The notes beneath the pieces are model-generated. The model had not been told where the DNA came from. It saw only the letters and a program-made list of their open reading frames with translations, and did not search any database. Below are positions 18,979 to 28,206 of a stretch of DNA of 64,000 nucleotides, in pieces. The position numbers were made by a program, and so were the translations under genes. The DNA is from Nitrobacter sp051912485 (GTDB lineage Bacteria > Pseudomonadota > Alphaproteobacteria > Rhizobiales > Xanthobacteraceae). Within the stretch, counting starts at the first letter, position 1. Each line of letters starts with the position of its first letter. The DNA lies in contig NZ_CP196822.1 of the NCBI RefSeq assembly GCF_051912485.1, forward strand, positions 1,550,001 through 1,614,000. Direction: 5' to 3'.

Positions 18979-19446
18979 TTATTTCCAGGTATGCGGCGGA
19001 CCATAGACGACGTCCGCGCGCTTCTCGAAAGCCGCTGCGAAACGCTGGAACGCTGCGTCGAACATTGCGCCCATCAGCATCGCCAGCATCCGGCTCTTGA
19101 AGTCATAGGTGATGAAAAACCCGACGTCGCATGCCCGATCTGCCTTCTGCTCGAAGGTCCAGCGGTTTTCCATATGACTGAACGGCCCCCGCAGATATTC
19201 GACAAGAATTTTGAGATTCGGCCGATCCAGCGTCACCTTGCTCGTAAACGTCTCGCGCACCAATTTGAATGATACAGTCATATCGGCAACGACGACTTCC
19301 TTGCCGTCGGCTGCAGGCGTACGCTGGCGCACCTTCAGTGATTGACATAGCGGCACGAACTCCGGATAGCGCTCAACATCCGCGACGAGATCGAACATCT
19401 GGTCCGAACTGTATTGCACGCGGCGCTTGCTGGAGAACGTCGGCAT
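18979..19446 (-). CDS. Type II toxin-antitoxin RatA-like / coenzyme Q-binding COQ10-like START protein
   Basis: This 155-residue START-fold protein (polyketide cyclase/COQ10 family) probably binds a hydrophobic ligand such as ubiquinone. Diagnostic stretches are YSSDQMFDLVADVERYPEFVPLC, the VSFKLVRETFTSKVTLDRP strand pair, and FFITYDFKSRMLAMLMGAMFDAAF. The ATG at 19444-19446 (MPTFSSKRRVQYS) is 12 bases downstream of the lipA stop on the same strand, so the two are probably cotranscribed. This pairing is common in rhizobia. The E. coli homologue is called RatA, but toxin activity is not implied. Confidence 0.9.
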   Translation of the reverse strand: MPTFSSKRRVQYSSDQMFDLVADVERYPEFVPLCQSLKVRQRTPAADGKEVVVADMTVSFKLVRETFTSKVTLDRPNLKILVEYLRGPFSHMENRWTFEQKADRACDVGFFITYDFKSRMLAMLMGAMFDAAFQRFAAAFEKRADVVYGPPHTWK

Positions 19447-19457
19447 CCCGGTGAAGC

Positions 19458-20417
19458 TTACCGCGACAACTTCGCGCGCGCGGCCTGCAACTTCGCAAAA
19501 TCCTCGCCCGCGTGATGCGACGAGCGGGTGAGAGGGCTCGCCGATACCATCAGAAAACCCTTGGTGTAGGCGACGGTCTCGTGGCCGGAAAACTCCTCGG
19601 GCGTCACGTAGCGTATCACGGCATGATGCTTGCGGGTCGGCTGCAGGTACTGCCCGATGGTGAGAAAGTCGACATCCGCCGAGCGCAGGTCGTCCATCAC
19701 CTGCAAGACTTCGTGACGCTCCTCGCCGAGTCCGACCATGATCCCCGACTTGGTGAAGATCGTCGGGTCGATCTCTTTCACCCGTTGCAACAGGCGGATG
19801 GAGTGGAAATAGCGCGCGCCGGGCCGTACCGTGAGATAACGCGATGGCACGGTTTCGAGGTTGTGGTTGAAAACGTCGGGCTTCGCCGCCACGACCTTTT
19901 CCAGCGCACCGTCCTTGCGGAGGAAATCCGGTGTCAGGATCTCGATGGTGGTGGTCGGGCAGCGCTCGCGGATCGCACGAATGGTCTGCACGAAATGTTC
20001 GGCGCCGCCGTCGTCGAGATCGTCGCGGTCGACCGATGTCACCACGACATGCGCCAGGCCCAGCTTGCGGGTTGCCTCGGCTACATATTCGGGTTCCGAG
20101 GCTTCCAGCGCGCCCGGCATTCCGGTCTTGACGTTGCAAAAGGCGCAGGCGCGGGTGCAGGTGTCGCCCATGATCATGAAGGTGGCGTGCTTCTTGTCCC
20201 AGCACTCGCCGATGTTCGGGCAGCCCGCCTCCTCGCACACCGTGACGAGACCGTTCTCCTTGACGATCCGCCGCGTCTCCGCATAGCCGCGCGTGTTCGG
20301 CGCGCGCACGCGAATCCAGTCCGGCTTCGGCGGCGACGGCGCGTCGGGCCGGTTGACCTTTTCCGGATGGCGAGGCCGGATGGGATTGGCAGAAACGGTA
20401 TCGAGGACGACGACCAT
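19458..20417 (-). CDS. lipA: Lipoyl synthase LipA
   Basis: LipA is the radical SAM enzyme that inserts two sulfurs into octanoyl groups on lipoyl domains. It has 319 residues. The auxiliary cluster ligands lie in VCEEAGCPNIGECWD and the radical SAM CX3CX2C in DTCTRACAFCNVKTG. TEVFNHNLETVP-like and YLQPTRKHH segments follow. I chose ATG at 20415-20417 (MVVVLDTVSANPIRP); an upstream TTG would add 11 residues. The partner gene lipB begins at 63,761, at the other end of the window. Confidence 0.96.
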   Translation of the reverse strand: MVVVLDTVSANPIRPRHPEKVNRPDAPSPPKPDWIRVRAPNTRGYAETRRIVKENGLVTVCEEAGCPNIGECWDKKHATFMIMGDTCTRACAFCNVKTGMPGALEASEPEYVAEATRKLGLAHVVVTSVDRDDLDDGGAEHFVQTIRAIRERCPTTTIEILTPDFLRKDGALEKVVAAKPDVFNHNLETVPSRYLTVRPGARYFHSIRLLQRVKEIDPTIFTKSGIMVGLGEERHEVLQVMDDLRSADVDFLTIGQYLQPTRKHHAVIRYVTPEEFSGHETVAYTKGFLMVSASPLTRSSHHAGEDFAKLQAARAKLSR

Positions 20418-20603
20418 GAATGATCCGCTGTGCAGGAGACTCTCAACCAATAACTTGCGCGTATTCTGATCGCAAAACCGGTATCCACTTTTGCGGAATA
20501 CGCGCTAGGTAATCCGCCCGACGCAGGGCTGCAACCCGCTTCGCCAGATCAGTCATATATGTAACATATCCCATAGCGCCCCGCCTGCCCCGATTGCCGC
20601 CTG

Positions 20604-21218
20604 ATGACTCCAATCGCGCCATCTGACATCCCGGACCCACCTGGCACCCCGCTCAAACGCTCGTTTTTCGGGCGCAGCGTGCATGACGTCGCGCCCGATC
20701 TGATCGGCGCCACGCTGCTGGTGGAGGGGGTCGGCGGCATCATCGTCGAGGTGGAGGCCTATCACCATACCGAGCCGGCGGCGCATTCCCATCGCGGACC
20801 GACGGCGCGGAACATGGTAATGTTCGGCCCGCCCGGATTCGTCTACGTCTATCGCTCCTACGGCATCCACTGGTGCGTGAACTTCGTGTGCGAAAAGGAT
20901 GGCTCCGCCGCCGCGGTTCTGATCCGCGCGCTGCAACCGACCCACGGCATTCCGACGATGCGGCGGCGCCGCAGGCTGCACGAGGAGCGTCTATTGTGTT
21001 CGGGGCCTGGCAAACTGTGCGAGGCGCTCGGCATATCGATTGCGCACAACGCACTGCCGATCGATGCGCCGCCGATCGCGGTCTATCGGCGCACAAGCGA
21101 GGTTGAAGTCGTTGCCGGCGTGCGCATCGGAATCACCAAGGCCGCCGACCTACCATGGCGATACGGATTGAAGGGATCGAAATTCCTGAGCAAGCCGTTC
21201 AGGAGCGCTGCGTCCTGA
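20604..21218 (+). CDS. DNA-3-methyladenine glycosylase (AAG/MPG family)
   Basis: This base-excision repair glycosylase removes alkylated purines. It has 204 residues. The AAG fold is recognised by RSVHDVAPDLIGATLL, GGIIVEVEAYHHTEPAAHSHRGPTARN (with the catalytic Glu in VEVEAY), MFGPPGFVYVYRSYGIHWCVNFVCE, and LCSGPGKLCEALGIS. The length suits the bacterial branch. Its 3' end overlaps the convergent MFS transporter gene by 20 bases. It is unrelated to the AlkA and Tag folds. Confidence 0.93.
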   Translation: MTPIAPSDIPDPPGTPLKRSFFGRSVHDVAPDLIGATLLVEGVGGIIVEVEAYHHTEPAAHSHRGPTARNMVMFGPPGFVYVYRSYGIHWCVNFVCEKDGSAAAVLIRALQPTHGIPTMRRRRRLHEERLLCSGPGKLCEALGISIAHNALPIDAPPIAVYRRTSEVEVVAGVRIGITKAADLPWRYGLKGSKFLSKPFRSAAS

Positions 21219-22365
21219 AATCGATTGCGAGCGGCAGCACGACCATCGGTATGACGGCAAGACCGATCGGCACAAACGCGAAGGCGGCATTCCCCGTGAT
21301 ATCCCAGACCATTCCGCTGACAATCGAGATCAGCATCGCAATGCCGTAGCCGATGGTGAACATCCCGGCCGACTTGCGGGGCACGTCATCGGGAGCCACC
21401 AGCAGCGCCGGCAGCGTCAGCACAAGAGTCAGGCCGACGGCACAGGTGAAGCCCACCAGCGCCGCGGCGCATACGATTCCCCACAGGCTTGTGGTCGTCG
21501 CGACCCCGACGACAGCAAGCAAGCCCAATACGCCGCAAAGAATCAGCGGCCACCTTCTCCGCTCAAGACGGCTGGCGGCGACCATCAGAAGGATCGATCC
21601 CGGCAACTGCCCGAGATTGAGCGCCGACAGCGCCGGCTGGATCAGTTCGGTATGGCCGGTTTGGAGCAGCAGGCCGGGCAGGAATGCATTCGTGCAGAAA
21701 TAAAGCTGGTTGTTCGCGCTGGCGACGAGACCGACTTTCCAGAGCAGTGGATCGCGCCAGTCCGGCATCCAGCGACGGTGCTGGACTGACACGCCTTCCC
21801 CGCTTGGCCGCGCGAGGAAGACAACCAGCGCGATCGCTGCCGACGCAACCGACCAGAGTTCGAGGCTTGCGCGCCACCCGCCTCCCAGCAGGGGTACGAC
21901 CAACACCGCGAGCACGACCGGAAAGATTTCGCCGCACAGCAATCCGTTGGTGTAGACGGCCGTGGCGAAACCGATCCGGCGCGGAACCCATTGCCGCACC
22001 AACGGTGGCAGCGCCGGCTGCATCACGGCTACGCCCGCTGCCATCACCGCGGTCGCGGCGAACAGGGTCATGGCGTCGATGGCGAAGCCGCGCAGCGCCG
22101 ATCCGACTGAGGCAATCAGGAGGCCGACCACGAGCGCCTTGACGGCGCCGACGCGAGCGATCAGCAGCGATCCTGGAACCGCGATCAGCGCGAACAGGCT
22201 GACCGGAATGGCGTTGAGAATCCCGACCTCGGTTCCGGACAGCGCAAGATCCGAGATAATCACCGCCAGAACCGGCGGCACGGCAAGGATCGTGAGCCGC
22301 AGCCCGACACCTCCGAGCCAAAGCAAACTCAACGGACGCAGCGATGACGGCTGCGCAGCGCTCAC
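21199..22365 (-). CDS. MFS transporter (CynX/NimT-like)
   Basis: This inner-membrane major facilitator has 388 residues and about twelve hydrophobic segments split into two halves. The sequence (LRLTILAVPPVLAVIISDLALSGTEVG, the first-half loop with RVGAVKALVVG, PLVRQWVPRRIGFATAVY) resembles the CynX/NimT group of cyanate or nitroimidazole transporters. The substrate cannot be predicted. The start is GTG at 22363-22365, overlapping the valS stop as GTGA, so it is probably translated by coupling to valS. It converges with the glycosylase gene. Confidence 0.83.
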   Translation of the reverse strand: MSAAQPSSLRPLSLLWLGGVGLRLTILAVPPVLAVIISDLALSGTEVGILNAIPVSLFALIAVPGSLLIARVGAVKALVVGLLIASVGSALRGFAIDAMTLFAATAVMAAGVAVMQPALPPLVRQWVPRRIGFATAVYTNGLLCGEIFPVVLAVLVVPLLGGGWRASLELWSVASAAIALVVFLARPSGEGVSVQHRRWMPDWRDPLLWKVGLVASANNQLYFCTNAFLPGLLLQTGHTELIQPALSALNLGQLPGSILLMVAASRLERRRWPLILCGVLGLLAVVGVATTTSLWGIVCAAALVGFTCAVGLTLVLTLPALLVAPDDVPRKSAGMFTIGYGIAMLISIVSGMVWDITGNAAFAFVPIGLAVIPMVVLPLAIDFRTQRS

Positions 22366-25220
22366 TCAGCAGCCTTCAAACGCTCCAGCGCCTCGACGAA
22401 CTTTGCCTTGCGCGCAATTGCGGTTTCCCGCTTCTCCTTTTCATCCTCGACAATCTCTTCCGGCGCGTTGGCGACGAAATTCTCATTGGCGAGTTTGAGG
22501 TCGACGCGATTGATGTCCGCATCGGCTTTGGCGATTTCCTTGCCCAAACGTGCCCGCTCGGCGGCAAGATCGATGATGCCTTTCAACGGCAGCGCGGCGA
22601 CTTCGCCGCGGATCAGCAGTTGAATGGCGCCTTCCGGCGCACGGTCCGCAAATGAGATGTCCGCGAGCCGGGACATTCGCTTGACGACGTCGTTCCAGCG
22701 CTGTGCCCGCGCCTTGCTCTCGGCGGATGCGCCTGCGAGCACCAGCGGCGTCAGCGTAGCGGGCGGAATATTCATTTCCGCGCGGACCGAGCGGATGGCC
22801 GTGACCAGATCGACCACCCAGCCGATCTCGGCCTCGGCTGCGTCGTCGCGGAAATAAGGCTCAGACGGATCGGCATGCGGCTCTGGCTCGGCAAAGGGAT
22901 CTGCGGCCGCGATTAATGCATCCTGCTCGCCGGCGAGATCGGCCTTGATCGACCATGGGCTCAGCGTCAGCAGTTGTGTCCGTGTCGATGTCACGGCCCA
23001 CAATTCCTCGGTGAGGAACGGCATGAACGGATGCAAAAGCTTCAGGATTTCATCGCGCGCCCAGGCGATCATGGCACGGGTCTCGGACTTGGCGGGACCG
23101 TCCTCGCCCATTATCACGGGCTTTGCGAGCTCGAGATACCAATCGCAGTAGACATTCCACACGAAGCGGTAGATTTCACCGGCGGCGTCATTGAAACGAT
23201 AGGATTCGATGGCCGCGGTGACCTCGCTGGTGGCGCGCGCGGTCTCATGAACGATCCATCGGTTAAGCGTTTCTTTCGCGACGGTCGGATCGAACTGCGC
23301 AGGAACGACACAATCGTTCATTTCCGCGAAACGACAGGCGTTCCAGAGTTTGGTTGCAAAATTGCGATAGCCTTCGACCCGCTGCGACGACAGCTTGATG
23401 TCGCGGCCCTGCGCCGCCATCGCCGCAAGAGTGAAGCGCAGCGCATCAGCACCGTATTTGTCGATCAGATGCAAGGGATCGATGACGTTGCCCTTCGACT
23501 TCGACATCTTGGCGCCGTTCTCGTCGCGGACGAGCGCGTGGATGTAAACCGTCGAGAACGGCGCTTCCTTCATGAAGTAGATGCCCATCATCATCATCCG
23601 GGCGACCCAGAAGAAGATGATGTCAAAACCAGTGACCAGCACGTTGGTCGGGTAGTAGCGCTTCAACTCCGGCGTCTCGTCTGGCCAGCCGAGCGTCGAA
23701 AACGGCCACAGCGCCGAGGAGAACCAGGTGTCGAGCACGTCTTCGTCGCGCGTGATATACCCATCACGCTTTGCCGGATCGCGCGCCATTTCGGCGCCCT
23801 CATCCACGGTGAGGATACCCTGCTCGACGTAATAGCCGAGCGCATGGCCGACTGCTTCGTCCTCTGTCTCTGCGACAAAGACCTTGCCGTCCGGACCGTA
23901 CCATGCCGGAATCTGGTGACCCCACCAGAGCTGGCGCGAGATGCACCACGGCTGGATGTTCTCCATCCACTCGAAGTAGGTCTTCTCCCAGTTCTTCGGC
24001 ACGAATGTCGTATCACCCGAACGCACGGCTGCCATCGCCGGCTGCGCCAGCTCCTTGGCGTCGACGTACCATTGATCCGTCAGGTAGGGTTCGATGACAG
24101 CGCCGGAGCGGTCACCGTGCGGCACCATGTGCGCGTGCGGCTCGACCTTGTCGAGGAAACCGAAGTCTTCGAGACGTGCGACGATTGCCTTGCGCGCGGC
24201 GAAACGGTCGGTGCCGTGAAGCTCCTCGGCCAGCATCAACGCGCCTTCGGGCAGGCCGCGCAGATAATCCTCGTTGTCGGATAGCGTCAGCCGACCTTCC
24301 CGATCGAGCACGCCGATCTGCGGCAGGCGGTGGCGCTTTCCGACCTCGAAGTCGTTGAAGTCGTGGGCGGGGGTGATCTTGACCGCGCCGGTCCCCTTTT
24401 CCGGATCGGCATAGTCGTCGCCGACGATCGGAATGATGCGGCCAACCAGCGGCACCACGACGTTGCGGCCGATCAGGTGCTCAAGCTTCTCGTTGTCCGG
24501 ATGCACGGCGACGGCAGTATCGCCCAGCATGGTCTCCGGCCGCGTGGTGGCGACGACGATATAGGTCGAAGGATCGTCCGGATTGAAGTTCGTGCCCTCG
24601 ATCGGGTAACGCAGATGCCAGAGGCTGCCTTTGACCTCGATCTGTTTTACCTCGAGGTCGGAAATCGCGGTGAGCAGTTTCGGGTCCCAGTTGACCAGCC
24701 GCTTGTCCTTGTAGATCAAGCCCGCACGGTGCAGTTCGACGAACACCTTGGCGACCGCGCGCGACAGACCTTCGTCCATGGTGAAGCGCTCACGCGACCA
24801 GTCGCAGGAGGCCCCTAACCGCTTCAACTGGTTGACGATGACGCCGCCGCTCTCCGCCTTCCACTGCCAGACCCGCTCGAGAAATTTGGCGCGGCCCATG
24901 TCGCGGCGGCCTGGTTCCTGCCGCTCCATCAACTGCCGCTCTACCACCATTTGTGTGGCAATGCCGGCGTGATCGGTGCCGGGCTGCCACAGCACGTCGC
25001 GGCCGCGCATCCGCTCGAAGCGGCACAACACGTCCTGCAACGTATTGTTGAGCGCGTGACCCATGTGCAACGAGCCGGTGACGTTCGGTGGCGGGATGAC
25101 GATCGTGAATGGTTCGGCGTCGCGGCGCTCTGCCCGCCCGGCTTTGAACGCGCCGGCCTCTTCCCAGATACGGGACATACGGCTTTCAATATCAGCAGGC
25201 TGGTAGGTCTTTTCGATCAT
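22362..25220 (-). CDS. valS: Valyl-tRNA synthetase
   Basis: ValS is a class I aminoacyl-tRNA synthetase that charges tRNA-Val. It has 952 residues. The HIGH motif appears as PPPNVTGSLHMGHALNNT and the KMSKS motif as GAKMSKSKGNVIDP. The editing domain (TTRPETMLGDTAVAVHP) and the C-terminal coiled coil (LAAERARLGKEIAKADADINRVDLKLANENF) are present. It follows popZ at a distance of 208 bases and overlaps the MFS gene by 4. Confidence 0.98.
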   Translation of the reverse strand: MIEKTYQPADIESRMSRIWEEAGAFKAGRAERRDAEPFTIVIPPPNVTGSLHMGHALNNTLQDVLCRFERMRGRDVLWQPGTDHAGIATQMVVERQLMERQEPGRRDMGRAKFLERVWQWKAESGGVIVNQLKRLGASCDWSRERFTMDEGLSRAVAKVFVELHRAGLIYKDKRLVNWDPKLLTAISDLEVKQIEVKGSLWHLRYPIEGTNFNPDDPSTYIVVATTRPETMLGDTAVAVHPDNEKLEHLIGRNVVVPLVGRIIPIVGDDYADPEKGTGAVKITPAHDFNDFEVGKRHRLPQIGVLDREGRLTLSDNEDYLRGLPEGALMLAEELHGTDRFAARKAIVARLEDFGFLDKVEPHAHMVPHGDRSGAVIEPYLTDQWYVDAKELAQPAMAAVRSGDTTFVPKNWEKTYFEWMENIQPWCISRQLWWGHQIPAWYGPDGKVFVAETEDEAVGHALGYYVEQGILTVDEGAEMARDPAKRDGYITRDEDVLDTWFSSALWPFSTLGWPDETPELKRYYPTNVLVTGFDIIFFWVARMMMMGIYFMKEAPFSTVYIHALVRDENGAKMSKSKGNVIDPLHLIDKYGADALRFTLAAMAAQGRDIKLSSQRVEGYRNFATKLWNACRFAEMNDCVVPAQFDPTVAKETLNRWIVHETARATSEVTAAIESYRFNDAAGEIYRFVWNVYCDWYLELAKPVIMGEDGPAKSETRAMIAWARDEILKLLHPFMPFLTEELWAVTSTRTQLLTLSPWSIKADLAGEQDALIAAADPFAEPEPHADPSEPYFRDDAAEAEIGWVVDLVTAIRSVRAEMNIPPATLTPLVLAGASAESKARAQRWNDVVKRMSRLADISFADRAPEGAIQLLIRGEVAALPLKGIIDLAAERARLGKEIAKADADINRVDLKLANENFVANAPEEIVEDEKEKRETAIARKAKFVEALERLKAAE

Positions 25221-25428
25221 GGCGATGCAATCACAGTCGGGGCAATTTCAGCCGAACGCGCAAAATGAAGGATGTCTGAGCGCTAAAAGCCTGTCAGCGC
25301 GCGCCAAGTCAACAGACCGCCGAATAAACCGGCCCAAGGGCGGCAGATTGCCTCACGATGTCAGATAGGGCAATTTCGACCTTCGCCGACCCAGATCCGG
25401 CCACCGTATTGCGGACTTGGGGAACGGG

Positions 25429-26094
25429 TCACGGACGTCCGCGCGACACCCGCTCGATTTCGGCCTTGACGATACGCTCGACCAGCCCCGGAAGGTTGTC
25501 GTCGAGCCAGGACTTCAGCATCGGGCGCAGCATCTCCTTGACGAGGTCCTCAAGGGTGCGGGCGTTGTTGCTTAAAACCGTGCTGGCGAGTGAATTGAAG
25601 GCTGTCTCGACCGCTGAAACTGTCGAATGCGACAGAATTTGCGCTGCCGGCGGGGTATTCGGAACGGCCGACCAGTCGACGGCGGCCGGCTGTGGCCGGC
25701 TGGCCGGGGCTGGTGCAGTCTCCGCGAACTCCAGATCGTCTTGCGGTTCAACTTTCTGGAAAGCGGCCTTTGCCGGTGGCGGAAGTGCCATCTCGTCCGT
25801 CAGTTCAAACACCTCGTCGACCGGGGCCGGTCGAACCTCTTCCTCCGTGGTTGCGGCATCGAGATTCGCGAGTAGCGCATCGATGTCGTCCTGACTGTTG
25901 TCGGCGGCCGGCTTTGCGGGCGCGGCCGGGGCGGGAGTAACCGGCTGGGATTTCGCAACCGTTGCATTCGCGGTCGCCGGCTTTCCGGCCGCCGCGGGCT
26001 TTTCGTCGTCGGCGATGATGCGGCGGATTGACGCCAGAATCTCCTCCATCGAGGGTTCTTGGACCTTTGCAGGTTGCGTCATGTCCAACTCCAA
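25429..26094 (-). CDS. popZ: Polar organizing protein PopZ-like (DUF2497)
   Basis: PopZ-type proteins self-assemble at the cell pole and anchor the chromosome origin and polarity factors in alphaproteobacteria. It has 221 residues. The conserved N-terminal helix EPSMEEILASIRRIIADDE is followed by a Pro/Ala-rich, acidic, disordered middle. The C-terminal oligomerisation region is LEDLVKEMLRPMLKSWLDDNLPGLVERIVKAEIERVSRG. An alternative start 4 residues later (MTQPAKVQEP) is possible. The position between tolC and valS is typical of the Bradyrhizobium group. Confidence 0.9.
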   Translation of the reverse strand: MELDMTQPAKVQEPSMEEILASIRRIIADDEKPAAAGKPATANATVAKSQPVTPAPAAPAKPAADNSQDDIDALLANLDAATTEEEVRPAPVDEVFELTDEMALPPPAKAAFQKVEPQDDLEFAETAPAPASRPQPAAVDWSAVPNTPPAAQILSHSTVSAVETAFNSLASTVLSNNARTLEDLVKEMLRPMLKSWLDDNLPGLVERIVKAEIERVSRGRP

Positions 26095-26330
26095 ATCGTC
26101 ACGGCCCGCGCCAGTGTTCTGGCATCAAGCGATAGAGGATTTTCCGGTTCCAGATGCGGACTCGGACTTTGATCGCAAACCCGATTTGCCCCCGGATCGA
26201 GCGTTACGAATCGACACCGGCATCGATACTCCGCCCCGTACTTCAGCAGCTGGCCGATAAACACCGGTGTCGCACGAATTGCTTCGCGGTCTCATGCAAA
26301 GGTATGGCACGGCAATAATTGATTGCAAGC

Positions 26331-26354
26331 AAAGGGCTGTGGACACAGCCCTTT
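26331..26354 (-). terminator. Rho-independent terminator after tolC
   Basis: A perfect 10-bp stem, AAAGGGCTGT paired with ACAGCCCTTT around a 4-base loop, lies 13 bases beyond the tolC stop. It is followed on the minus strand by TTTGCTTGC. Confidence 0.7.
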
Positions 26355-26366
26355 GTCAGCGCGCGA

Positions 26367-27764
26367 TCAGTGCCCGTCCGGCGTACGTACGCCGACCCAA
26401 CTATCACGAACCTGGTGATAATGGACACTGGGATCGTAAACGGTGGTGTTTAGCTTCAGCACCTGCGGCGACAGCCGGCCGACGGCATTCAACACGGAGT
26501 AGGATGCGACGACGCGGTCGTGTTGAGCCGTTACCAGCGCCACGCGCGCGTTGACGAGCGTCTGTTGCGCGTTCAACACGTCGAACGTGGTTCGCTGTCC
26601 GGCCTTCGCCTCTTCGCGAATGCCGTTGAGCGCAACCTCGGACGCTTCGACCTGCGCCTGCGCCGATACAACCTGCGACTTGCCCGCAACGAGTTGGCCC
26701 CATGCCTGCACCACGCTGGCGCGGGCCTGATCGCGGACCTGGTCGAGGGTGAGACGTTGTTGCGCCAATGTTTCCTTCGACTGGCGGATCAGCGCATACT
26801 CCACGCCGCCCTGGTAGATCGGCACCGACACCTGTGCGATCGCGGATGCAAAGAACTGCTTCTGTACCGTGAGTTGCTGTCCGTAGCCCTGTTGCACGTT
26901 GGCCTGGAGACTCACGGTCGGGAACAGCGCGCCCTCGGCGACTTTGACCTGCAGATGGCTGATGTCGATGCCATACATCGACGCGGTGACGTTAGGATTT
27001 TGGGTCAGGCCCAGATCCACGGCGCCGGCGAGCGTTGCCGGCAGAAAACGGTCGACCGGCGAACCCGGCGCCAGTTGCCCCGGCTCGTTGCCGATGATGC
27101 GGCGAAAATTTGAACGCGTGGTCGTGAGGGTGGATTGGGCGGTCATAAGCTGAGTGCGACCGGCGGCGAGCTGAGCTTGCGATTGCGCAACGTCGGTGCG
27201 AGTAACTTCGCCGACGTTGAAACGATCACGCGTCTGCTTCAGTGTCTCCTCAAGCACGCGGACGTTGCTGCGCTGGACTTCCACGATGGCGGAGTCGCGC
27301 AAATAATCCATGTAGATGGTTGCCGCAGAGAGCAGCACGGTCTGTTCTAGAACCCTTAAGCCCTCGCGCGACGCCGAAACCTGTCCTTCTGCTGCACGGG
27401 TCTTGTTGGAGGTCTGGAAGCCGTCAAAGAGCGTCTGCGTAACCGTGGCGCCTACAGATGCCGGCGCCTGTGCGCCATTAATCGACAGCCCCTGGCCTCC
27501 CGGCAAACCGTTCTTGACATCAGTATACTGATAACCGCCGTTCGCCGTTATGGCGGCCTTGGGCCGATAGCCGGACAGAGCCTGCGGCACGTTTTCATCG
27601 GTGGCGCGCACCGAGGCGCGCTGCGCGTTGAGTTGAGGATTGGTCTGGTAGGCACGGACCAGCGCCGCCTCGATCGTGTCGGCGAGGACCGGTGTCGTCG
27701 CCCCCGACCATGCCGTCACAAGAGCTAATGCTGTAGCCCCGGCCAGCAGTCTCACACCACCCAT
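26367..27764 (-). CDS. tolC: TolC family outer-membrane channel protein
   Basis: This is the outer-membrane exit duct for type I secretion and RND exporters. It has 465 residues from MGGVRLLAGATALALVTAW, a clear signal peptide ending near PVLADTIEAA. Both TolC halves are visible: LVRAYQTNPQLNAQRASVRA with VTQTLFDGFQT, and VSVPIYQGGVEYALIRQSKETLAQQRL with TTFDVLNAQQTLVNARVALV. A 54-residue upstream extension is open but lacks a signal sequence and was not used. The hairpin at 26331-26354 ends the transcript. It differs from czcC, which belongs to the metal-efflux branch. Confidence 0.94.
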   Translation of the reverse strand: MGGVRLLAGATALALVTAWSGATTPVLADTIEAALVRAYQTNPQLNAQRASVRATDENVPQALSGYRPKAAITANGGYQYTDVKNGLPGGQGLSINGAQAPASVGATVTQTLFDGFQTSNKTRAAEGQVSASREGLRVLEQTVLLSAATIYMDYLRDSAIVEVQRSNVRVLEETLKQTRDRFNVGEVTRTDVAQSQAQLAAGRTQLMTAQSTLTTTRSNFRRIIGNEPGQLAPGSPVDRFLPATLAGAVDLGLTQNPNVTASMYGIDISHLQVKVAEGALFPTVSLQANVQQGYGQQLTVQKQFFASAIAQVSVPIYQGGVEYALIRQSKETLAQQRLTLDQVRDQARASVVQAWGQLVAGKSQVVSAQAQVEASEVALNGIREEAKAGQRTTFDVLNAQQTLVNARVALVTAQHDRVVASYSVLNAVGRLSPQVLKLNTTVYDPSVHYHQVRDSWVGVRTPDGH

Positions 27765-28206
27765 CCGCGGAGTTCCATCTCTTGTTCCGGATACCAAGAC
27801 GTTGCGCCTCTGCACCGGACCCCTCGAGTCAATTATCCCCAAGCAATCATATTCGCCGCCGGAGCGCGGCGGAACCCCTTGCGGGCAATCTCGACCGAAA
27901 CTCTTTGGCTGGGGCATCGCGGCCACACTTGACGCTGTGGACCGGAACTATGGCCGAATTAACCCAAGCATCCCCTTTCAGAGTTCGCAGACTTTTCGTG
28001 ACAATCTTGCAGTCTTTCACTGCAAACTTCGAAATCCAAGAAACACAAGCAACTTTTTGATTTTAATGTTGTTTATGGTCGATAATCTAACGATTCAGCG
28101 TCTCACCTCATGACTCAAGTGAATCCGTCAAACGAAATCACCAGCCAGACGATGCCCGCCTGTCCGCAGTCTTGGGTTCAAGCTAATGAAATTGATGCCA
28201 GCATGG
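27765..28206. other. Intergenic region upstream of tolC and downstream of prfB
   Basis: This stretch of 442 bases has no convincing gene. The half next to prfB (about 28,010-28,110) is AT-rich for this genome and should contain the tolC promoter. Short ORFs here have no recognisable motif. Confidence 0.5.

Noticed and set aside
19447..20238. Long N-terminal extension of the START-like gene
   Set aside because: It is the shadow of lipA in another frame and has low-complexity composition.
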